Shown here in pieces: positions 57,944 to 64,000 of a stretch of 64,000 nucleotides of DNA (its first letter is position 1; each line of letters starts with the position of its first letter). Location of the stretch: assembly GCA_046705265.1 (NCBI GenBank), contig JBJKQL010000008.1, positions 1 to 64,000 of the forward strand. Direction: 5' to 3'. Under the pieces are notes generated by a model. It was given only the letters and a program-made list of their open reading frames with translations. It was not told the origin of the DNA and searched no databases. Source of the stretch: JAJYTL01 sp046705265 (GTDB lineage: Bacteria > Pseudomonadota > Alphaproteobacteria > Ferrovibrionales > Ferrovibrionaceae). The position numbers and the translations under genes were made by a program.

Positions 57944-60330
57944 TGCGCGCCGACCGGCTCAAGTCCCCGGTCTCGCGGCGGCTTGTCGCGGCCCGGCTGG
58001 CCTTGGTTTGGGAGGCTCTCTGGCCGGCGATGTGGCCGGCGGTCGCGCTTTTCGGCATTTTCCTCCTGGCTACGCTCGGCGGCTTGTGGGGTCTGATGCC
58101 AGCCGGCCTTCACGTCGGCCTGTTGATTGCGCTTGGTGTCGCTCTTGTCGTCACGCTCCGCTTTGCACTGGCCGGCATGGCACTGCCCAGCATCGAAGCC
58201 GGATATCGTCGGCTCGAACGGGTAAACGGCCTAAGCCATCGGCCGCTCAGTGCCGGTGGCGACAAGCTGGCCGGCGAGAACTGGGACCAGGCAAGCCGCG
58301 CCCTGTGGCATGCCCATCAGGTGCGCCAGCGCAGACTGCCCGCCCGTCTCAAGATCGGTTGGCCGCGCGCCGGCCTGCTCGGCCGCGATCCTTATGCGTT
58401 TCGGGTCGCCTTGTTGCTTGGCCTCGTGGTTGCCGCGGTGGCTTCGGCTGGACATCGGAGCGAGCGGTTGATCGCCGCATTTCATGTCGTCGGTGCGCCG
58501 CGGCCACCCGCCGTGGTCGATGCATGGATCACGCCGCCGGCTTTTGCCGGAGCGGCGCCGGTCTTTCTTGATGCCGCCGACCGGCGGCGCGCTCAGCCGA
58601 TCGCGGTGCCGAGCGGCAGCCTCCTCACGGTTCGCGTCCACGGTGCCGACGGACGACCACGGCTCGTAGTCGACGGCCGCGCCCGCGCGCTCGATCCGGT
58701 CGACCGCGATAATTGGGTGCTGAAGGCCGCCGTTACGACGGGCAATGATTTCGTCGTCACCGATGAAAGCGGCCCGCTCGCGCGCTGGCGCATGACGTTG
58801 ATCCCCGAGCTGCCGCCAAAGATCACTTTCGATGGAATGCCGGGGGTGACTCCGATGGGCGGGCTCCGCATCGCCTATCGGGCGAGCGATGCTTACGGCG
58901 TTACTAAAGTAAGGGTGACCTTCCGCCGCCCGGGGGCGTCCCGCGTCGTGGTACGCGATCTGCAGTTCTCCGAAATTGGCGCCAAGAACGTCAAAAGTGT
59001 CGGATTCACCGATCTTACCGCTGATCCCTGGGCCGGCCTTTCCGTCCGCGCCCGGCTTACCGCGACGGATGTCGCCGGCGAGCATGGAAACAGCGCGCCG
59101 CTTGTCTTTACGTTGCCGGAGCGCCAGTTTCGCAATCCGGTCGCGCGGGCGATCATCGCGTTACGCCGCATGCTGGCGCGCGATTCCTCGCGGCGCTTCG
59201 TGGTGGCGCAAGGGCTTGCCGCCATTGCCGCCAAACCCAAAGCTTACCAGAATGATGTTGTGGTTTTTCTCAGCCTTAAGGTGGCTGAAGACGAGCTCGA
59301 GGACGACGGCTCCGTCGCAACGATAACCGATGTTCTGGCGCTGCTCTGGAGTACGGCGCTCCGAATCGAGGACGGCAACGTCTCGTTCGACCGCGAGGCG
59401 CTCCGCCAAGCCGAGAAACGGTTGATGGCGGCGATGACGAACAAGTCCCCGGCGGCGGAGATCGAGCGCCGCCTCCAGGCGTTGCAAGATGCGCTCGACC
59501 GCTTTCTCGCCGCCATGCGGCAGCGGGCGGCGATGGGCGACTTCAACCGTTCAGCCGCTTTGCCGCCTCACGCTCAAGCCGTGACGCCGCAGGTTTTGCA
59601 GGATCTCATGCGGCGCATCCGCGCGCTTACCGCAACCGGGGCGCAGGACGCGGCGCGACAGATGCTCGCCCGCCTCGAAGGCATGCTGGAGCGGCTGCAG
59701 ACAGGCTTTGCGCCGCCACCACCCGTGCCGCCCGAAATCGGCCGGCTTTCCAACCTCATGGCGCGCGAGCGCCAGCTTCTTGACCGCAGCTTTCGGGCGT
59801 TTTCCAAACCATTGCCATCCAACGGTCGGCAAGCCTCGGCGTCGGGGGGTGATACGCCGCAAAGCTTGGCGCGGGAACAGGAAGCGATCGAGAAGGCGCT
59901 CGCGGCGCTGGAACGGCGGTTAAGGCGGGACGGCTTGCCGCCGTTATCCTCGCTCGAAGGCGCCGACAACGCGATGTTGGGGGCCACCACTTCCTTGAAC
60001 GGCAGCGAGCGAGGTCAGGCGCTAACGGATGAGGGGCAGGCGTTAACGAGCCTTGGCCAAGGGCTGCAGGCGCTCCAGCGCGTGTTGATGGCGAAAGGCG
60101 GCCCCGGCAAGTCCGTGCCCGGCGTCACCACCGCGATGCCGACCGCCTCCGATCCTCTGGGCCGGCCGATGCCGAGCTTTTGGCAGAACGGCTCAGGGGT
60201 GAAGATTCCCAGTCACGGCAGGTTGCAGCGCTCGCATGTGATCCTGGAGGAGCTTTATCGCCGGCTCGACGATCCGGCGCTGCCGCCGGTGGAGCGTCAA
60301 TACATCGAGCGGCTGCTGCACTTCTTCTAG
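57943..60330 (+). CDS. TIGR02302 (DUF4175) family membrane protein
   Basis: The 795-residue protein has two or three N-terminal membrane helices (about residues 25-75 and 145-165), a periplasmic beta-rich region and a long Gln/Ala/Arg-rich helical C-terminal half. The opening and the ending HVILEELYRRLDDPALPPVERQYIERLL match TIGR02302, an alphaproteobacterial family of unknown function usually next to lysA. The start overlaps lysA by 1 nt. Confidence 0.85.
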   Translation: MRADRLKSPVSRRLVAARLALVWEALWPAMWPAVALFGIFLLATLGGLWGLMPAGLHVGLLIALGVALVVTLRFALAGMALPSIEAGYRRLERVNGLSHRPLSAGGDKLAGENWDQASRALWHAHQVRQRRLPARLKIGWPRAGLLGRDPYAFRVALLLGLVVAAVASAGHRSERLIAAFHVVGAPRPPAVVDAWITPPAFAGAAPVFLDAADRRRAQPIAVPSGSLLTVRVHGADGRPRLVVDGRARALDPVDRDNWVLKAAVTTGNDFVVTDESGPLARWRMTLIPELPPKITFDGMPGVTPMGGLRIAYRASDAYGVTKVRVTFRRPGASRVVVRDLQFSEIGAKNVKSVGFTDLTADPWAGLSVRARLTATDVAGEHGNSAPLVFTLPERQFRNPVARAIIALRRMLARDSSRRFVVAQGLAAIAAKPKAYQNDVVVFLSLKVAEDELEDDGSVATITDVLALLWSTALRIEDGNVSFDREALRQAEKRLMAAMTNKSPAAEIERRLQALQDALDRFLAAMRQRAAMGDFNRSAALPPHAQAVTPQVLQDLMRRIRALTATGAQDAARQMLARLEGMLERLQTGFAPPPPVPPEIGRLSNLMARERQLLDRSFRAFSKPLPSNGRQASASGGDTPQSLAREQEAIEKALAALERRLRRDGLPPLSSLEGADNAMLGATTSLNGSERGQALTDEGQALTSLGQGLQALQRVLMAKGGPGKSVPGVTTAMPTASDPLGRPMPSFWQNGSGVKIPSHGRLQRSHVILEELYRRLDDPALPPVERQYIERLLHFF

Positions 60331-60390
60331 CTTGTCTGGTTTTAGCGTGTCTGGGGCGCGAGGCGTCAGGCGCGCGGTATTGGCGCGGCG

Positions 60391-60417
60391 CGTCTCGGGT
60401 CAAGCCGATCCGAGACG
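60391..60417. terminator. Strong hairpin between TIGR02302 and cpdR genes
   Basis: CGTCTCGGGTC (60391-60401) pairs with GATCCGAGACG (60407-60417), 11 bp with one G-U pair and a 5-nt loop. It lies in the gap between convergent genes. There is no U-tract, so termination is inferred. Confidence 0.6.
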
Positions 60418-60425
60418 ATCGTGCG

Positions 60426-60812
60426 TCATGTCGAGCGTGCTGCGGGCGGCGTGGCCAGAATGTGGGCCACAGTCTGGTTCAACTCGTCAAGCGAGAACGG
60501 CTTGCTCAGCACCTCATGAACCAGAAGATGCAGATTATGGGCCCGTGCCTTCTCGGCATCGAAGCCCGTCATCATCAGAATAGGGAGTTCGGGATAATCC
60601 TTCGCCGCTTTGAGCGCGAGCGCGATGCCGTCCATCACCGGCATCGCGATGTCGGTGAGCAGGAGGTCGAAGGGCAAAGGTGCTGCGGCGAGATGTTGCA
60701 GGGCATCGGCGCCGTTTCTTGCCTCGGTCACCTCGTGGCCGGCGTGATGAAGTGCACGGTTCACGAAGGCGCGTACCGATTCTTCGTCGTCAACGAGCAG
60801 AATTCGCGCCAT
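60426..60812 (-). CDS. cpdR: CpdR-type response regulator
   Basis: The 128-residue stand-alone receiver domain has acidic pocket Asp8-Asp9, phosphoacceptor Asp54 (LLLTDIAMPVMDG), Thr82 and Lys104. The sequence resembles Caulobacter CpdR, which delivers ClpXP substrates at the cell pole when unphosphorylated and is controlled by the CckA-ChpT relay. I chose the ATG at 60812, where the conserved MARILLVDDEE begins; the frame extends upstream into hpt. Confidence 0.85.
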   Translation of the reverse strand: MARILLVDDEESVRAFVNRALHHAGHEVTEARNGADALQHLAAAPLPFDLLLTDIAMPVMDGIALALKAAKDYPELPILMMTGFDAEKARAHNLHLLVHEVLSKPFSLDELNQTVAHILATPPAARST

Positions 60813-60816
60813 GGTT

Positions 60817-61380
60817 TCAAAGACCTTCGATCGCGCCGATGAAGGGAAGCTCGCGCCAGTAATGCGCGTGGTCGAGACCATAGCCGACGACGAACCGGTT
60901 GGGGCAGGCAAAGCCGACGTAGTCGGCCGTGACGGGCACCCTGCGCCGGCTCTCCTTGTCGAGAAGGACGCAGACCCGGACCTTGGCGTTGCGGCGAGCC
61001 AGAAGCTCCTTGGCGAAGCGGACTGTGCGTCCGGAATCGAGAATGTCGTCGAGCAGAAGCACTTCGCGTCCCTCGAGCCGGCTGGTCACGTCGTGGCCGA
61101 CGCGGACCGCGCCGGGGTCCGTGCCGGCGCCATAGCTTGACAAGGTGAGGAAATCAATCTCGGGCCTGACCCCGGCATGATGCAGTGCGCGCACGAGATC
61201 GGCCGCGAAGATGAAGCTTCCCTTGAGGATCGCGACGATCAGCATGTCATCGCCGAAATCGGCACCGATCTGGCGCGCGAGCGCGGTGACACGGTCGGCG
61301 ATTTCGGCGGCACTGAAAATCATGGTGATTTTACGTGCCGTCTCGCCCCCTTCGTCTGTTTCAGGAGGTCGGTCCGCCAT
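60817..61380 (-). CDS. hpt: Hypoxanthine phosphoribosyltransferase
   Basis: The 187-residue purine salvage enzyme has VLLLDDILDSGRTV, the PRPP-binding loop, and FLTLSSYGAGT. Its start at 61380 overlaps the zinc-ribbon gene by 20 nt; an internal ATG at 61323 would also give a complete enzyme. Neither start has a clear ribosome-binding site. cpdR follows after 4 nt. Confidence 0.93.
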   Translation of the reverse strand: MADRPPETDEGGETARKITMIFSAAEIADRVTALARQIGADFGDDMLIVAILKGSFIFAADLVRALHHAGVRPEIDFLTLSSYGAGTDPGAVRVGHDVTSRLEGREVLLLDDILDSGRTVRFAKELLARRNAKVRVCVLLDKESRRRVPVTADYVGFACPNRFVVGYGLDHAHYWRELPFIGAIEGL

Positions 61381-62026
61381 GGGTCACGAAAAAGATGCGA
61401 AGCGATTGCGCGCCCGCCGGCGGTCCGGTGAGCTTGGTCGAGAACGCCATCTGACCGCCGGGCGGGATGATCTTCGGCGGCGGCGTATAGACCCACTGAT
61501 AGACGTCCTGCTGCGCGGCGTTGCGGAGTACGATCTTCAACGGCGGCATGGTTTGCGGCAGTGCGCTCTTGTTGACCACCTCGCCGCTCACGGTCAGAAC
61601 CGTACCGTCCTTGTCGGTCACCGTCGCCGACTTGAGGTCGCGCACGGCGAGAGGCGGCGGCCCGGCGACCGAAATGCCGAAGGCGGAATAGATCACCTCG
61701 GCCGGAGGCCACAAGGCGGCGATACGGACGCGACCGAACCAAAGAAGCGCGAGCGCCAGAACGATCGCTATCGCGAAGACAAGCCAGCCCGCCACCCGCG
61801 AGCTTTTCTCGTGCGGCTGCATCAGAGCGGGAAGATTCGATCCCGGCGGAATCGGACGCACGACGCGCGGTGGCGGCTCGACGTCGATCTGCTTCGGCAT
61901 GTCGGCCGGAGGCTTTTCCCACCAAGTGTGCTGACATTTAGCGCATCGAACGTGGCGCCCGTCAGGCGCCAACGCCGCTGGATCAACGAGATACCGCGTT
62001 GCGCACTCAGAGCATGTCAGTATCAT
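61361..62026 (-). CDS. MJ0042 zinc-ribbon and DUF3426 membrane protein
   Basis: The 221-residue protein starts with a CXXC-CXXC zinc ribbon (LTCSECATRYLV, then VRCAKCQHTWW), has one membrane helix (about residues 78-97) and a C-terminal DUF3426 domain. The role is unknown; the family is common in proteobacteria near ftsE or hpt. Confidence 0.85.
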   Translation of the reverse strand: MILTCSECATRYLVDPAALAPDGRHVRCAKCQHTWWEKPPADMPKQIDVEPPPRVVRPIPPGSNLPALMQPHEKSSRVAGWLVFAIAIVLALALLWFGRVRIAALWPPAEVIYSAFGISVAGPPPLAVRDLKSATVTDKDGTVLTVSGEVVNKSALPQTMPPLKIVLRNAAQQDVYQWVYTPPPKIIPPGGQMAFSTKLTGPPAGAQSLRIFFVTHGGPTS

Positions 62027-62253
62027 GGGAAAACTATTGCATCCGAGGATCAGAACTTATAGGCCTTTTGCGCTCGGCAAACAAGCTGATGAAGGCCGTG
62101 CGGGCTGCTCGGGCGGTGCCCGTCTGCGATGGGTTCGAGGCTGCGGCAAGCCCCTTGGACAGGGGAGACAAACGCCACGGTGGCCGGATATCCCGGCTGC
62201 GGCGGGGCCATCGGGCCGGGTTGGCGGTCAGGTGGCGGTCAGGGAGCAGGCGC

Positions 62254-62916
62254 GTGATCCGGTTTGAAAACGTCGGCCTCCGCTATGGGCTCGGCCCCGA
62301 AGTGCTCCACGACATCAGCTTTCATTTGGAACCCGGCTCGTTTCATTTCCTCACCGGCGCATCCGGTGCCGGCAAGACCTCGCTCTTGCGCCTCCTCTAT
62401 CTCGCCCATCGGCCTTCGCGCGGGCTGATCACCATGTTCGATCACAATCTCGCCGAAGTCGGACGCCGCGATCTGCCGGCGATGCGCCGGCGCATCGGCG
62501 TCGTGTTCCAGGATTTTCGCCTGCTCGATCATTTGAGCGCGATGGACAACGTGGCCTTGCCGCTGCGCATCGCGGGCGCCCGTATGGACGAGGTTCGCGG
62601 GCATGTGACGGAGCTCCTCGCCTGGGTCGGGCTTGAGGACAAGATTAACGCGCGCCCGCCGACGCTTTCTGGCGGCGAGAAGCAGGGTGTCGCCATCGCC
62701 CGGGCGGTGATCGCGCGGCCGAAGCTTTTGCTCGCTGACGAGCCGACCGGCAATGTCGATCCGGATCGCGCGCTTCGGTTAATGCGCCTCTTCCTCGAGC
62801 TTAACAAGATCGGCACCACGGTGGTGATCGCGACCCACGACCGCCGTCTGATTGAGAGTGCTGGCAAGCCGATTTTGCGTCTGCACGACGGCGAGCTTGA
62901 CGTTGAGCGGCGCTGA
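62254..62916 (+). CDS. ftsE: Cell division ATP-binding protein FtsE
   Basis: The 220-residue ABC ATPase works with FtsX at the septum to drive peptidoglycan amidase activation. Walker A is GASGAGKTSLLRL, signature LSGGEKQGVAIARA, Walker B LLLADEPTGNVD. I chose GTG at 62254, where the conserved start VIRFENVGLRYG begins and GGGAG precedes; the frame extends 85 codons upstream without conservation. It overlaps ftsX by 1 nt. Confidence 0.93.
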   Translation: MIRFENVGLRYGLGPEVLHDISFHLEPGSFHFLTGASGAGKTSLLRLLYLAHRPSRGLITMFDHNLAEVGRRDLPAMRRRIGVVFQDFRLLDHLSAMDNVALPLRIAGARMDEVRGHVTELLAWVGLEDKINARPPTLSGGEKQGVAIARAVIARPKLLLADEPTGNVDPDRALRLMRLFLELNKIGTTVVIATHDRRLIESAGKPILRLHDGELDVERR

Positions 62917-63779
62917 TGTGGGGGCCGCTCGATCTGCCGCTAGAGAAGGACGCAGGAAGCCGTCTTCTCTCACTCGTGATGGCCGCGATGGTGTTTCTCG
63001 CAGTGCTGGCGCTCGCTGGCGCTTTCATTCTCGATCATTCGCTCGCCACTTGGCGGGCGGGCATTGCCGGCCGGCTCACGGTTGAGATTACGCCGGGCAA
63101 GAATGCGGCCGTGCGGGCAGCGGTTTCGATTCTTCGCGCCGATCCCGCAGTCGCCGAGGCCAAGCCCTTGCGCACCAGCGATATCGAAGCGCTGTTGCGG
63201 CCCTGGCTCGGCGCCGGGCCCTTACCGCAAGATATTCCAGTGCCGCGGCTGATTTCGGTCCGCCTCAAGGCCGGCGCGCGCCTTGATACGACCGCTTTGC
63301 GCGACGCCCTTCGCGCCAAGGTGCCGGGCGTCCGGCTTGATGACGCGAGCCTCTGGTTGAAGCCACTCGCGCGTTTCATCCATGTCGCGGAAATCGTGAG
63401 CGCGGTGGTGGTGGGGCTGATCGCGCTTGCCACCGTCATGATGGTAGTTTTCGCGACCCGGGCGGGTTTGGCCGTACATCGTGAGGTGATCGAGCTGCTC
63501 CATTTAATGGGCGCGCGCGACAGCTATATCGCGCGGCAATTCGCCCGCCATACCTTCAAGCTGTCGGCGCTTGGCGCGGTCCTCGGCGTCGCCGGCGCCG
63601 GCGCGATCTTGTGGTTTCTCGGCCGCATCGCGGCGCTTGTAGAGCTGCCAGTGCCGCCGGCTGTGCGCTTCTCGCGTGTTGGCTGGGCGGCGCTCGCCGC
63701 GGTACCGGTTCTCGCTGTGCTGCTCGCGGTGTGGACCGCGCGGCACACAGTGCGGCGCACCTTGAAGCGCATGATGTGA
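62916..63779 (+). CDS. ftsX: Cell division protein FtsX
   Basis: This 287-residue permease has four membrane helices, with the first near residues 18-42, a periplasmic loop of about 120 residues, and three C-terminal helices. VHREVIELLHLMGARDSYIA is typical. The periplasmic loop normally binds an EnvC-type activator, and a degenerate M23 lipoprotein lies at 6.6 kb. Confidence 0.92.
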   Translation: MWGPLDLPLEKDAGSRLLSLVMAAMVFLAVLALAGAFILDHSLATWRAGIAGRLTVEITPGKNAAVRAAVSILRADPAVAEAKPLRTSDIEALLRPWLGAGPLPQDIPVPRLISVRLKAGARLDTTALRDALRAKVPGVRLDDASLWLKPLARFIHVAEIVSAVVVGLIALATVMMVVFATRAGLAVHREVIELLHLMGARDSYIARQFARHTFKLSALGAVLGVAGAGAILWFLGRIAALVELPVPPAVRFSRVGWAALAAVPVLAVLLAVWTARHTVRRTLKRMM

Positions 63780-64000
63780 ACGCCGTGCTGATTCTCCTCG
63801 ATCGCGACGGCGTTCTCAACCACGAGCGCGAAGGCTATGTCAAAAGCCCGGATGAGCTTGTGCTCATTCCCGGCGCGGCGGCGGCGGTGGCGCGGCTCAA
63901 CCGGGCGGGGCACAAGGTTGCGGTCTGCACCAATCAGGGTGTGGTCGGCCGCGGGCTCATCGACGAGGCAATGCTTGCAACGATTCACGAGGCCTTGAAA
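63776..64000 (+). CDS. gmhB: HAD-family heptose-bisphosphate phosphatase-like, 3' truncated
   Basis: A frame opening at GTG 63776 (4-nt GTGA overlap with ftsX) runs off the window after 75 codons. ILLDRDGVLNHEREGYVKSP has both HAD Asp, and VCTNQGVVGRG is the GmhB/HisB-N motif II. The likely reaction removes the 7-phosphate of D-glycero-manno-heptose 1,7-bisphosphate in lipopolysaccharide core synthesis; a histidinol-phosphatase role cannot be excluded without the rest. Confidence 0.75.
   Translation, partial: MNAVLILLDRDGVLNHEREGYVKSPDELVLIPGAAAAVARLNRAGHKVAVCTNQGVVGRGLIDEAMLATIHEALK

Noticed and set aside
1..64000. CRISPR arrays, transposases, integrases or prophage genes
   Set aside because: No regularly spaced repeats and no mobile-element motifs were seen in any frame.

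Overview
This window looks like a chromosomal core segment of a high-GC alphaproteobacterium, probably allied to Rhodospirillales or Rhizobiales. The evidence is gene order and family content: the run argS-SPOR-nagZ-M50 protease-scpA-scpB-tatABC-serS-surE-pcm-LysM/M23-DUF815-yajC-secD-secF-Mth938; a CpdR-type response regulator; a DUF2336 protein; a TIGR02302 protein; a HIG1 protein; and a 1-Cys peroxiredoxin. I see no rRNA, tRNA, insertion sequence, integrase, prophage or CRISPR array. The accessory parts are short islands set into conserved gene order.

Layout. 1-5.4 kb: an NDUFAF6-like squalene/phytoene-synthase-fold protein, sodB on the opposite strand, then yajC-secD-secF-Mth938 (NDUFAF3-like) on the minus strand behind a good promoter. 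5.7-18.5 kb: DUF815 ATPase, then a long minus-strand run from argS to the M23 lipoprotein covering tRNA charging, envelope, condensin and Tat export genes. 18.9-24.1 kb: a class III cyclase/TPR protein where dgt is commonly found, then erpA, xthA and a KimA-like transporter. 24.7-30.1 kb: an envelope-signalling and secretion island made of a CHASE2 histidine kinase, a secreted FecR-domain protein with an Asn/Gly-rich repeat tail, and a divergent TpsB/ShlB outer-membrane transporter with no TpsA partner in view. 30.3-33.4 kb: SRP RNA, dnaX, ybaB and recR. 33.5-36.5 kb: peroxiredoxin, then a DapA-like aldolase translationally coupled to the two halves of a TPP-dependent 2-oxoacid decarboxylase.

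36.6-40.8 kb: rpmH-rnpA-yidD-yidC-engB-argB. 40.8-43.7 kb: an EAL and DUF2336 pair inserted on the minus strand. 43.9-50.1 kb: HAD phosphatase, dapD, a MetX-like alpha/beta hydrolase, dapE, then truA, fmt and def on the opposite strand. 50.2-60.3 kb: rmuC, a HIG1 protein, PduO-type adenosyltransferase, etfBA plus 3-hydroxyacyl-CoA dehydrogenase, argH, lysA and TIGR02302. 60.4-64.0 kb: cpdR, hpt, a zinc-ribbon protein, ftsE, ftsX and the start of a gmhB-like phosphatase cut by the window edge.

The parts most worth study are the FecR/CHASE2/TpsB island, the aldolase plus split decarboxylase operon, and the pairing of two complex I assembly-factor homologues with the Sec accessory operon. Also notable are intrinsic terminators placed only about 5 and 20 nt before the xthA and argH start codons, and stable hairpins without U-tracts at most convergent gene junctions. 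Functions were assigned by reading motifs and recalled family knowledge; no database search was run.
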